NCBI GenBank assembly: GCA_029582165.1
Contig: CM055870.1
Location: 42,391,513-42,455,512, forward strand
Direction of reading: 5' to 3'
Source: Portulaca oleracea
Lineage: Eukaryota > Streptophyta > Magnoliopsida > Caryophyllales > Portulacaceae
Length of the DNA stretch: 64,000 nt
This document shows positions 10,998 to 22,036 of this stretch, one piece after another. The first letter of the stretch is position 1, and each line of letters opens with the position of its first letter. The notes under the pieces were generated by a model that did not search any database, was not told the origin of the DNA, and was given only the letters and a program-made list of their open reading frames with translations. The position numbers were made by a program, and so were the translations under genes.

Positions 10998-12116
10998 CTA
11001 GGTGACTATGGCTCCCGTAGCGTTTGAGTTTTGTCGAATTGGATTAGAGAGGACCTCATCTACCTTCATATCCTCCACACCCCTACAATAGTTGGCGAGA
11101 ACTCTCATTGTCATAAAACTCAGATTTCTTGGATCGTAGAAGGTTGGTGTCATCTTCCGTAAAACCTCCTCATAAGTGTTATCTAAGATGGACAATGTAT
11201 CACCCCTTATGCCTGTCTTAATTAATTTTTGAAACGATTTAGCAAAAGCTTTATTCTTTTTTACTGGATTGAAAGCCGAAGATTGCGTAGGACTCAGGCA
11301 AATCCTATCCTCCATGCGTAGCATTGAGGTTAATCTAGGGGGTAGGGATGGAGTCCACTCATGCCCCTCCATATTTCCTCTCCCCTACACCTTGGAGTGA
11401 TTCTCCCATACTTCACTTTCCTTTACTATCTTCTGCCTCTTTAGCCGGAGACTCGACAACTCAGTTCCAAATCCCTACATCTCGCTGAGGCAAATTTTTA
11501 ACTCACTTAGCGATTCTAGTATATGTGATGGTCGTACATTCTTGTCATTTTCCGATAAGAGGCTTATTTTTTGTGCCTTATTAGAGGCTTCCACCCACTC
11601 TAATTCTCTCTTAGCCTCCAAATTTGAAGGATCTATCTCCAGCGCCCGAGTAAGCGTTTTCCTCGCTTCATACAAGCTCCCTAACTTAGCATGCTTGGCA
11701 ACACCACTCTGGTATAAAGCTTTAAGATTGTTTGGGTCAAAATGTAACACCAACCCACAAGCATCAGTGACCTTAGAAAACCCTCCCAACTTCAATTCAT
11801 AGGCAGCAAGGTTCAAATTAAGCGACACAGCCAACTCCCACAGTAATAAGTACTCTGTTTTGGACAGTGGTTCGCTAGCCCAAACAAGTTGTAGGCCTTT
11901 CCCATACAAATGAACAACACTATGATACTATCCTATTCTAAACAATCGATTACCTTCCTCTTTAAACTCCTTCTCTTTAAACTCCCAATCAAATGCATTC
12001 TCCCAGGATTTCATAATCTCCCTCCAACGCGTATTCTCTACCATCATAAAACGAAGGCCACACTGACTAACAACACCGCACACCCAGCTCAACCAGCAAG
12101 TCCAAAGACCAACCAA
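10998..12116 (-). pseudogene. TPR-domain protein pseudogene, apparently intronless
   Basis: One minus-strand frame runs from about 12050 to 10998 with stops only at about 11928, 11475 and 11388. It shows tetratricopeptide repeats like those of FKBP-type isomerases and other Hsp90 co-chaperones: KEEGNRLFRIG (about 11950), a second helix pair SLNLNLAAYELKLGGF (about 11815), and NLKALYQSGVAK...ALEIDPSNLEAK (about 11730-11610). A basic Ser-rich linker and an unassigned C-terminal domain (YEEVLRKMTPTFYDPRNLSF) follow. No intron boundary is evident over 1 kb. A retrocopy or a transposon-captured fragment is therefore likelier than a decayed resident gene, but neither a poly-A tail nor flanking repeats were found. 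Confidence 0.65.
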
Positions 12117-14456
12117 ACTTCCACCTCAGCTAAAGCCATAAAAAACTACCTAGAAAGACCTCAACCAACTCCAAAGACTCCTAACGCTAGACAATAAGCA
12201 AAAGAAGATCGAGAACACAATGACAAAATAACGTCCAACATTCCAGGTAGAATATAAGGAGGGGAAAATACCGTGCACTTGGCTCTCTAAATCTATAAGG
12301 AAAACCCCGAGCGTAACAAGAGGCCAGACCCTCGCCTGAAGCAGACCTGAGTAAGATAACGATGCATAGTCGCGCAGCAGCACACCCCCGTCTTCTGACG
12401 CCCGACGCTCTGTAATCGTTACGCAAGGGGAAACTCGTCGGAAAAGATGTCGGAGTAGGGGATAACAACGCCCACAAACCAGCAACAGACTTCCTGAAAT
12501 CAAAACTAAAAACTACCTAACAGAGAAAACGATTTAAGGTATTAGATAGATCGGGAGATGGTGATCTCGGTGACAACAGATAAGCGGCCATCACCTGCAC
12601 CGACGGAGCTGAATTAAAAGAGACATGCCAGAGGTTAGGTGGTAGTTGAAAGCCTCCGTCTTTTAAGAAGGATTTTCTTTTCAGTTTGCTCGATGTACTT
12701 TTCTAAAGCTGCTGCAATTTGTTATTTCTGCTCACTGGTTAATTTTCAGCATGCTTTATTTCTGTTTCGAAAAGTAAACCCAGATAACCATTTACCTGTT
12801 CGCGATTTTTTCAGAAATTAGAAATAGAAAATTGTTTTATGGTTGGTAGCGATTGTCACAAAAGCAAAGTGACAAATAATATTAAAGAGAACTAATTAAA
12901 CCTTATCGGCTATATGATGATCCAACAGCCTAATAATTTAATATTGACTTTGTAGCAGAACTTGTGAATGGAAAATGCATATAACCTCTAAGCAATTTAA
13001 ATGGGGTTAATTCATTGGTCCAAAGAGAATGGAGAGAAAGGGCATTATCGGCTTCAAGAATTATAGCCAAGACATGGATAAGGAAAACATGAATCAAAGT
13101 AGACATCGATAAAAAACAAAAAGCAGCCATATAAGGGAAAAAATATGTTTCCCATATATTGGATAGAAATCTCAAATACCTTTACTTCTATCTTCAACAT
13201 CAAGCCCTTGTTCTGTAGGTAGACTGAATTCTTTTCATTTGTTGCTATTTTTGTATGACCTAGTTTGCCCTTTTTCTCCGTAAAAAAATAATTTAAGTGT
13301 TTGTCTGATTATTAAATAGAAATGTAAATCGAAGTTGAAGTCCAGGTCATTTCGTAAACTAAATGTAAAGGAAACATGGAATATACTAAAAGTAGAATTG
13401 ATATGATATGAATCTAAAGCATAACCCAAATTTATCAGTGTACTTGAGATGCTTCGGTCTGAACAGCTTGGCGACAGGTTGCCCTAGAATTTGTTGTACG
13501 GGCGAGTTGCTTCTCTTATTCTTTTTTGTATTCTGTTGTTCTTTGGGTGATACCTCCGATTACCAACCTACATATGTCTTTCTTCCATCATAACCGGTAC
13601 TCTTTTCATTTTGTTTCTTTTTTGTTTGATGAAAAATGCGAATGACAATAAGGATTCTCCCGCTGAGAACTATATCCTCCTCTTTTTCTCCCCTCTTCAT
13701 AAGCATTCAAGCATTTTCATTCACATAGTATGACATATTTCCATCCACGTTGTCGTGAACATTTAACTTAGTGCCACATTGACCAACCAATATAGTATGT
13801 CATATTTGGATCCAAATAGCAGTACAATTTTCATTCAACCCAATTGCCAGCATGGACAATGTACAACTTAATGCATTTTATAATGATTCTCTTAACAGGA
13901 AATGAAATAAACATACTTGATCAAACAACTGCCTCTGTATCTTCCTTCCTATCTTGGCTGTTTTTTCTGGACTTTTTGTACATTTACAGCTTGGAAACAC
14001 TCTTGTGCATAAGGATCTTGTACACCATAAAAAACTATATGCCTGCAGAACTAGCTTAATATTTCTTTTTTTCCTGAACTAAATACATGTTTGGTGAAAC
14101 CGCAACAAGAAAAGGGAAACCCAAACAAATGACTATAGGAGGGGCACCGTAATAGTTCTAAACAGCAAACACTCATGACTATTCTCACACAGCAAACATT
14201 CATGACTATCTAGTGATGAGAAGTTTGGATACGGTTATAAATAGTAAGCAAATGACTAGAAGATGCAGAGTACCTGGCAATAATTTTCGACACTTTACCA
14301 CATTACATAATTCCCATCGTCATCTTGCATCTGAATAGGATGCAAAGAGAAGTTTGAGAAAGAACCATAAAGATTCCATGTGTTGTAAAATGATATAATG
14401 CCTGATTCATATAGGTTAAACGCAGGATGAATTTTGTTACTTTTGGACAGAGAAGG
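12117..14456. other. Intergenic DNA with no recognised feature
   Basis: I see AT-rich sequence with only short chance ORFs on both strands (for example 12150-12503 and 13844-14059). No repeat ends, RNA gene or conserved protein motif is supported. Confidence 0.5.
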
Positions 14457-16680
14457 TGTCACGCCCCGAACCGAGGGGATGACAGACACCGCACACCTTT
14501 AGGACAAGGTCCCACAAGCATGCAAGACTCAAACGACAGAAACAGACCCAAGATACAAAAATAGACTTAGCTTAGAAAGGAGTACTATCTGATTGAATAG
14601 TAAAACTAGAAAGGATACTTAGCTATGCAACGGAAGCAAAAGTGAAAGATGTTGAAATTTTCAAACTCAAAAAGAAACTAAAATAATAACACAAGCCTTT
14701 TTCCTTTATATCACTTGGCCCACCACGCTTCACTGCTAAACTCTGATACCACAAAAGAAGGCAAGAGTCACAACCTGAAAAAATAAGAAGATGAAAGGAT
14801 GAGCTCGAAAGCCCAGTAAGTAGCATAACACTCTTTTGGCTGGGTTGGACATGCGGGTAAAACATAGGCTAGGTCAGAGTTCACAAATAAATACATAATA
14901 AAATATGACTGGATTTTACAAATATTTTACATAGCTCAAAACTCCCAAAATAGACCATAACATTGATCAAACGATTTCCGTCATAGTAACAAAGTGTATA
15001 TCAGAACAAAGCAATCAAAAACACAATAGTTAGGTCTAAGGTCACTATTGACCTAGTGACAAGGGCAACGATAAACCACTATTGACCCAGTGGCGAGGCA
15101 ACGATGTACCACTATTGACCCAGTGGCAGGGCAACAAAGAATTGGGCCCAACGGAGCACGTACACATATCAGAATACACAATAGCGCGCATACAAGTCGA
15201 TCGACAGGTCCAGTGCATACCTTAACTGGCTAAGGCAGAAGACATAGCCCAAAAACCAAACTAATAACTTGAGTGTCAAATCATACAAAACAGAACCCAG
15301 TCAAGCTATTTCAAATAACAGTAAACTAAACCATCAAAAATCACTTAGAGGCGGAAGGTTCAAAAAATTTACACACCAGAACTATTATTCGAAACGTCGA
15401 CTTTGCAAATAACTCGGTTAAATCGTCACAAAACATCACTTGGTATATAAAGGCAAAATATAAGTACGACTTATAAAATCAACATTAAAAGGCTCACTTT
15501 GTAAACACATAAATCAATATGGAGTTAATCAAATCTTTCGAAAATAAATATAACCAAGTATAATATACTTAAATAAAAGCATGTCAACCCGATTTAATAA
15601 AACTACTTTATGGAGAAGACATTATAAAATAATATTTTGGGCATAAAGGAAGACTAAAAGAGTATCACACCACTTACCTAGAACACCAAAAATTGAAAGA
15701 TCTACCCCAATGAGATAGGATACCTATAAAATATTCGGAACCTAATAATTAACATACACTCGTATTAACCTGAATTTAGTACACGTACGGCTAAGCTTAT
15801 AAAAGGCCATCAGACAATATATATAACAAGACTACACTATTTATCCCTCGTAACTTGAAACTTATTTTTGAAATCATAGACTTTCTAATACAATTAGGAA
15901 GAAATAGTGATTACGTGTTGGATGATGGACACAAGTTTGCTAACCCAAGAATTTCATGTCGATCAGAGATAGGACAAAAGCTTCACAGGTCATTAGCAAC
16001 TAATTCCTTAATTACTCCTTCCAATTACTCCCACCGAAAATACCCGGTCACTATCTATCATGTAGTACAAACCACCCATACATCAATTAATTGGGAACTC
16101 CAAGACTACCGAAGCACTTTTCTTGTCTTCTAACGGTCATCTATAATAACTACAAAGGAAATAACCCACTGTGAAACCTACACATACATATATCATTCCC
16201 ATCGGTTCATTATTAATCATAATGTAGTGCAATATTCCCCTTTTTACTCTTTTTCCTTTAACCGCTCCACAATACTATATAACCATAACTGTAATTAAAA
16301 GCTTGGCCATAGATAACAAATGAGAACCAACAAAAGTTTTCGCCATGTTCCTCGACCGACTACTATACATTGACTCGATGCTACCACTTGATTATTACTA
16401 TAGGTTAAGGAAGGATATAAGAATTAAGAATAATCTAAAGATACTAACCTTTAGGATTTTCGCTACGAATCCGCTTTTCTTTCCTCAGTCTTGTCTTCTT
16501 CTATGGCTAGTGGTCACAGATACTGTCATATTTTCTAAAGAGGTAGGCATATATATAATTTGGGAGACTAGGGTTTAGGGTTAGAGTCTCCTTTAAAATA
16601 AAAAATTATAAAGGGGCTAAAAGAAATAATAATACTAATAGGACTCTTTTTTTTTCTCCTCTTGGGGACGGGGTATTTCA
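14457..16680 (-). repeat. 3' LTR of the LARD-like element, about 2.2 kb
   Basis: Read on the minus strand it begins TGAAATACCCC after the PPT and ends CGGGGCGTGACA. Its end matches the fragment at 23562-23802. It contains a three-fold short tandem repeat (15041-15137) and, about 100 bp from its start, two telomere-like TTTAGGG words (16568-16584). Confidence 0.8.
15041..15137. repeat. Three tandem copies of a 33-36 bp unit
   Basis: CACTATTGACCCAGTGG followed by a CAACGAT spacer occurs three times, starting near 15043, 15078 and 15112. Each copy can pair CACT with AGTG, so each may form a small hairpin. Confidence 0.8.
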
Positions 16681-16700
16681 TCCTTCCCTCCTTTAAAAAG
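16681..16700 (-). promoter_or_regulatory. Polypurine tract of the LARD-like element
   Basis: The minus strand reads CTTTTTAAAGGAGGGAAGGA directly before the TG that opens the 3' LTR. Confidence 0.8.
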
Positions 16701-17358
16701 TTTTATCCTCAAAACTTATCAGTATCCCATGTACGTAATGAATTCACAAGTACATGTCTCACACTCCCGAAATGGAGTTGTAATGTTAAATCCCAAATAT
16801 AAACCTCCACTGTAAGATCTTTTGGTGTTATCCAATTCTAGGCAACGATTTTTAATTATAACTCTTAACCAAGTGATGTTGAACCGTTGTACCCAAATTG
16901 CCAAAAATCCAAAATTTCTTGACCCCTCCAATCAAATTCGTTCAATGACAACCCACATAGCTACACATATCCAAGCATAATGTTAAAGAACTTGCACAAG
17001 TAATCTTTGAGAATTTTATAGATCAATCCTTACTTCAAAAATTGCAACACATAACAATGTCTAGGTAAACAACCCAAGTTGTATTATAAATTTCAAGGCC
17101 TTAAAAACCCATATGTTTCCCAAACCAAGGGAATCCTTACATTGGAAATTATCAAGTCTCCAAACAGTTTACAAGGGCCATCAACAATGGCAGAAGATAC
17201 AAACTTCACATATCCACTTAGGCTAAATTCTCCAATATATAATCCGAAAGGGGCTTTAAATCTCATTAGACAGTATACAATGACCAAAGATATGTAATAA
17301 ATCTTAATTTACCATACATCTATCATCAAGAGATCTCAAAACATCTTTAAGGAGTACC
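16701..17358 (-). other. Internal region of the LARD-like element, left part
   Basis: No protein-coding signal is seen on either strand. The region is bounded by the PPT and the target duplication of the nested element. Confidence 0.6.
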
Positions 17359-17881
17359 CAAGCTGAACCGTATCGGGTTCAGTATCGGGATCGGTGCCAA
17401 GCTTTCATAGCCGGGATTGTGGTTAAAGATAAGATCGATGAAGTCCCGACCCATCATCACCGGACTAAAACCGCTCACTCACTCGTTTTCAGGAATCGTT
17501 ACACCTTTACAAAAGGCGGGGTGGTGAGCATCACACTATCGTGGCCTCGGCGAGCCATCCTTGTTGGAGTAAGGAGAGGCTCGGGACTTGTCAATGACCT
17601 CGGAGGCCTCGGGACTGGATTGGGTCATCCCGGAAATGAAGGGCGTGGTGGTATCAAGTCTCGGAAGTAACCAAGTTAATAACTTGCAAGGGAGAAGACG
17701 ATCAAAGGTTGGAAATACGCGCGCCTTCACACTTTGGGCTATAACTCCGATAGGTCTCAAATTTTGGGAGCTTATAGTACACACCGAGAGCTTTCCAACG
17801 ATATCTTATGAGCCTAAAACAGAGTTCGGATGAAGAAGTTATGCGCGTTGGAAGTCGGCAGGGAAAAACTGCCCAGAAGCA

Positions 17882-18180
17882 TGGCTCGCCCGAGCCACCA
17901 TTCTGCTAGACTTTGCCGCGCACATGGTCAACCTCTCAGTGGGCCTGCTCGCCCGAGCCGCTCCCTGGCTCGCCCAAGCCAAGCTCCTGCCAGATTTGTC
18001 CTAGCGCCTGCCAAATGTGTCGCGTACGTGGTTAACCCCTCAGTGGGCCTGCTCGCCCGAGCAACCCCCTGGCTCGCCCAAGCCAGGCTACTGCCAGGTT
18101 AAGTCGCGCACACGAGCGACGATTTGTTGCGGACAGAAGGCCTCCTCGCCCGAGCCACTACCTGGCTCGCCCGAGCCAAC
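17882..18180 (+). repeat. GC-rich palindrome array in the 5' LTR
   Basis: The palindrome GGCTCGCCCGAGCC and near copies (CTCGCCCGAGC, CTCGCCCAAGCC) recur about seven times, spaced by CTGCC- and GTGGGCC-type words. They lie upstream of the TATA box, in U3. Confidence 0.8.
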
Positions 18181-18241
18181 CTTCTGGAAGAACGCGAAGT
18201 TTCGTTATTTTTGCTATGTTTTTACTTAATTTCTTGTTTAG

Positions 18242-18249
18242 TATAAATA
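18242..18249 (+). promoter_or_regulatory. TATA box of the 5' LTR
   Basis: TATAAATA lies just downstream of the palindrome array and about 440 bp from the LTR end. The same box is conserved in the 3' LTR. Confidence 0.6.
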
Positions 18250-18694
18250 TCTTATTAGGACTTTTTTTCCAGCAACTTTAGATGATTATGAATATGCTTA
18301 TGCATTGGTTAGGGTTTCCCTAAGTTTTCTCTCAAAATCTAGATTACTTTATCCATTGATTAATGGTGGTGTTTCTAGTCTTTCCTTTATTGATCATTTG
18401 GTGGATTCTTCCTTTATGATGGTCATGGTGGGGTGTTAGGCTTTGGTTGTGGAATCTCCTTTATCCAAGGTCATATCCAATCCCTTTGGTGTTCAAGGTT
18501 ATTGAAATTCGTTGATTTTGGTTATTATTCTTGTTATTATTCAAGTTCAAGGCTATTGTTGAGAAGTTCAAGCATGGGTGATTGAGATGTTCATCTTTCT
18601 CCCCTTATTTTATTGCTTATGGATTTCTCTCATCTCTTCTACAACAACAACTCAAGCTAAGTCTACAATCTCTCCCATCGCGCCACGCTCCATT

Positions 18695-18707
18695 TGGTAT
18701 CAGAGCC
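18695..18707 (+). promoter_or_regulatory. Primer binding site, initiator tRNA-Met
   Basis: TGGTATCAGAGCC starts two bases after the LTR-terminal CA. It is the standard plant PBS complementary to the 3' end of initiator tRNA-Met. Confidence 0.95.
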
Positions 18708-18967
18708 CAAGGTTTTTCATCTAGCTTGAGTTTTATCATTGTTCTTGTTAGTGTGTTCTCTAGTGTTGATTTTTGTGGATTATATGCAAATATTGGTGAT
18801 CCCCATTCCCTTTGCAATCCAAGAGCATTGGAATACTTTGTATTGTGTTTGTATGTGGTGTTTTTGATGGATATTGGAGCTTTGAGGAAGAGTTGGAAAT
18901 TTGTGCCCGCAAGGTGTTCGATAAAATGCCTAAGTGAGAAAAACACAGAGAACCCTTAGCCAAACAC

Positions 18968-20974
18968 ATGGCAACCACAAAAAAACACCCAAACTCCACA
19001 GAATATTCCCAAACACATACCGTCCCTCACCCTTCCTTCGATATGGATGGTGATAATAGTTCTAATCGGAAGGAATCAAGCCAACGCCAAAGTCCTCGAG
19101 TTTAAACTGTCGAGAATCGAATCTTCGCCTACGAGGACCGACTCTCCGCCTACGAGAACCGGTTCTCCACCATCGAACAAACTCTTGAGAACCTTAAGGT
19201 CAAAGTGAACAACCTAGCCCAAGAGTATCAAAGACAACCCCGAGATGAACGTCGTAGACCCGCACGAAGTCCTATCCGTCCTCCTCCCTCCTACGAGTCG
19301 AGTGACGATGATAGAAATTCGCTTCGACGCCATCGTCGACGGGACACTATTGAGGAGTCATTCTACTATTCCCCGCTAACGACCGTCACGTCCTGGAAGT
19401 GTGTCAAATGTCGGCGTGTGGGACACGATTCTTTGCAATGTCCAACAATGGCTATGGTTGAAGCTTGGATTGAGGAATCCTTTGGCGAAGGAGAGCATAC
19501 AAGTGACATGGTAGAAGAGGCTAAGCAAGCAAAGGTCGATTCCTTGCCCGACGAGGGAGCTTCCGTTGAACCTTGTGAGGCTTCCGAAACTATTGTTGAA
19601 GTTCCAAGCCAAGAGGTGGTTGAGAACATCGATCTTGCCCTTCCTCTTATCCGTGTTGAAGAGGCCCAAGAAGAAGCTCCTTTGGGATTATCATTACCAC
19701 AAGCCAAGGGATTAAACAACAATGGTGGTGACTCCTATTTCCTTCCACCCACAGGTACCCAAATTCTTCTCCCTGGGAAGAACAAGGTAACCGAAGACTC
19801 TCCTTTGAAATTTATTGAATCATGCTTGAAAGATGTACGATGTGGTGTAGAGTCTTTGGGTGAGTCGTGCATGATCTTTGGGAGACATTGGTTGTTTAAT
19901 GAAGTTTGTTGGCGAGAAAAGTTGCATGATGAGCATGTGAAGTCCCTGGTTGAAAATTCCCAATGTTTTGAGTGGCATACTAAGAATCTTGGTGTCTGTT
20001 TGGTGTTTAGTGGCGAATTTGGAATTGAAGATGCCTTGATTCTAGTTCAACCTAAGTTTTTGAGCTCTTCAATTGTGTCATCCTTCGATGAATATTGCTC
20101 GTATATTGGTCGTTGTGTCATGAACTTTTTGAACGAGTCATACATGTTATTTGGTCGACATTGGTTATTTGAGGATTTGTCGTTGAATGAGTGTTATTGG
20201 AAATTTGGTGTGCAATGTTCGTGGCATTGTGTCTTGAGCAAAGATCAATTACTTGGACTTGAGTGCATGAATTCCTTAACCCTACATAAAAATAAAACCT
20301 GGGTGGGAAGTGAGTTGAGGAACCTTCTCATGATGAGCGAAACACGGGAAGAGCGTGCTCTTGGCGAGGACGAGCTCCTTCTTGCTTTGTCTTTGCCTTG
20401 TAGCGAGCCTAGTGAGAATGAGAGTTCCCAAACACCACAAAAATTCCCCTTTCTGTCCCTTAACCCCTCACCTCCACAAAACAAGCCTCCAACCTGCTTC
20501 TTTTATTTGGATGACGGGTTTATAGTGGGTTCCGAAGCTTTTTGGGTGCCTCGTGTGATTGTTCATGGCGGTCGGGATGTTTGGAGCTCTAGGGTGCCAA
20601 GTTGTGGAGAGGGCCTCGATTTTGACTCCCAAGAGTTGAGGGCAACTCTTTTTCAAGAAGGGGAGTATGAACCGTATCGGATTCAGTATCGGGATCAGTG
20701 CCAAGCTTTCATAGCCGGGATTGCGGTTAAAGATAAGATCGATGAAGTCCCAACCCATCATCACCGGACTAAAACCGCTCACCCACTCGTTTTCAGGAAT
20801 CGTTACACCTTTACAAAAGGTAGGGTGGTGAGCATCACACTATCGTGGCCTCGGCGAGCCATCCTTGTTGGAGTAAGGAGAGGCTCGGGACTTGTCAATG
20901 ACCTCGGAGGCCTCGGGACTGGATTGGGTCATCCCGGAAATGAAGGGCGTGGTGGTATCAAGTCTCGGAAGTAA
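18968..20974 (+). pseudogene. gag: gag-like protein of the gag-only element, one in-frame TAA
   Basis: The frame starts at ATG 18968 and stays open to 20974 except for a TAA at 19103-19105; downstream, 589 residues (19205-20974) are uninterrupted. Order: a Ser/Asn-rich N terminus, a Glu/Leu coiled-coil segment (about 19110-19230), an Arg-rich region, a CX2CX4HX4C zinc knuckle (CVKCRRVGHDSLQC, about 19400-19441), an acidic stretch, then a Cys/Trp-rich region in which GRHWLF occurs twice (about 19880 and 20155). It probably packages element RNA. The last 100 or so residues (PYRIQYRDQCQAF onward) lie inside the 3' LTR. No pol domain is present. Known TR-GAG elements have this layout. The function of the Cys/Trp-rich part is unknown to me. 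Confidence 0.8.
20653..20667 (+). promoter_or_regulatory. Polypurine tract of the gag-only element
   Basis: TCAAGAAGGGGAGTA immediately precedes the 3' LTR start TGAACCG. The tract is translated, because the gag ORF reads across it. Confidence 0.85.
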
Positions 20975-21200
20975 CCAAGTTAATAACTTGAAGGGGAGAA
21001 GACGATCAAAGGTTGGAAATGCGCGCGCCTACACGCTTTGGGCCATAACTCCTTCAATATAACTCTGATAGGTCTCAAATTTTGGGAGCTTATAGTACAC
21101 ACTGAGAGCTTTCCAACGATATCTTAAGGGCCTAAAATGGAGTTCGGATGAAGAAGTTATGAGCGTTGGAAGTCGGCAGGGAAAAACTGCCCAGAAGCAT

Positions 21201-21520
21201 GGCTCGCCCGAGCCACCCTGTGGCTCGCCCGAGCCACCATTCTGCCAGACTTTGCCGTGCACATGGTCAACCTCTCAGTGGGCCTGCTCTCCCGAGCCGC
21301 TCCCTGGCTCGCCCAAGCCAAGCTCTTGCCAGATTTGTCCTAGCGCCTGCCAAATGTGTCGCGTACGTGGTCAACCCCTCAGTGGGCCTGCTCGCCCGAG
21401 CAACCCCCTGGCTCGCCCAAGCCAGGCTACTGCCAGGTTAAGTCGCGCACACGAGCGACGATTTGTTGCGGACAGAAGGCCTGCTCGCCCGAGCCACTAC
21501 CTGGCTCGCCCGAGCCAACC
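21201..21520 (+). repeat. GC-rich palindrome array in the 3' LTR
   Basis: The same GGCTCGCCCGAGCC-based block as in the 5' LTR, with one more copy. ORFs seen across it (rich in Ala, Arg, Pro and Ser) are artefacts of its composition. Confidence 0.8.
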
Positions 21521-21580
21521 TTCTGGAAGAACGCGAAGTTTCGTTATTTTTGCTCTGTTTTTACTTAATTTCTAGTTTAG

Positions 21581-21588
21581 TATAAATA
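21581..21588 (+). promoter_or_regulatory. TATA box of the 3' LTR
   Basis: TATAAATA at the position equivalent to the box in the 5' LTR. Confidence 0.55.
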
Positions 21589-22036
21589 GCTTATTAGGAC
21601 TTTTTTTCCAGCAGCTTTTGATGATTATGAATATGCTTATGCATTGGTTAGGGTTTCTCTAAGTTTTCTCTCAAAATCTAGATTACTTTATCCATTGATT
21701 AATGGTGGTGTTTCTAGTCATTCCTTTATTGATCATTTGGTGGATTCTTCCTTTATGATGGTCATGGTGGGGTGTTAGGCTTTGGTGGTGGAATCTCTTT
21801 TATCCAAGGTCATATCCAATCCCTTTGGTGTTCAAGGTTATTGAAATTGGTTGATTTTGGTTATTATTCTTGTTATTATTCAAGTTCAAGGCTATTGTTG
21901 AGAAGTTTAAGCATAGGTGATTAAGATGTTCATCTTTCTCCCCTTATTTTATTGCTTATGGATTTCTCTCATCTCTTCTACAACAACAACTCAAGCTAAG
22001 TCTACAATCTCTCCCATCGTGCCACGCTCCACAAGC

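Larger units (their letters stand above)
17364..18692 (+). repeat. 5' LTR of the gag-only element (1329 bp)
   Basis: It starts TG and ends CA. Positions 17364-17670 carry the same peptide-coding stretch that forms the C terminus of the element's ORF at its 3' end, here without an upstream ORF. Confidence 0.93.
17364..22031 (+). mobile_element. Complete gag-only (TR-GAG type) LTR retrotransposon, 4.67 kb, TSD CAAGC
   Basis: Both LTRs run TGAACCG...GCTCCA and are flanked by CAAGC (17359-17363 and 22032-22036). A PBS complementary to initiator tRNA-Met follows the 5' LTR after two bases, and a PPT precedes the 3' LTR. The internal region encodes one gag-like ORF and no protease, RT or integrase, so the element would need enzymes from a partner. 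The 3' LTR is 35 bp longer than the 5' LTR. The difference is accounted for by one extra 21-bp GC repeat and one 14-bp segment. Other differences are few, so the insertion looks fairly young compared with its host element. Confidence 0.93.
20668..22031 (+). repeat. 3' LTR of the gag-only element (1364 bp)
   Basis: It opens with 307 bp that encode the C terminus of the gag ORF and ends GCCACGCTCCA before the TSD. The 21-bp GC repeat unit duplicated near 21220 is absent from the 5' LTR. Confidence 0.93.

Noticed and set aside
12150..12503. Overlapping minus-strand ORFs of about 96-117 codons upstream of the TPR pseudogene
   Set aside because: No motif, no conserved domain, and they overlap in two phases; likely chance.
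14740..14752. CTCTGATACCA inside the LARD LTR read as a second primer site
   Set aside because: It is not next to an LTR end; probably a chance or ancestral similarity to the PBS.
21159..21575. 138-codon Pro/Ser/Arg-rich ORF and its relatives at 17830-18229
   Set aside because: Translation of the GC-rich palindrome block in the LTR, open in several frames because of composition.
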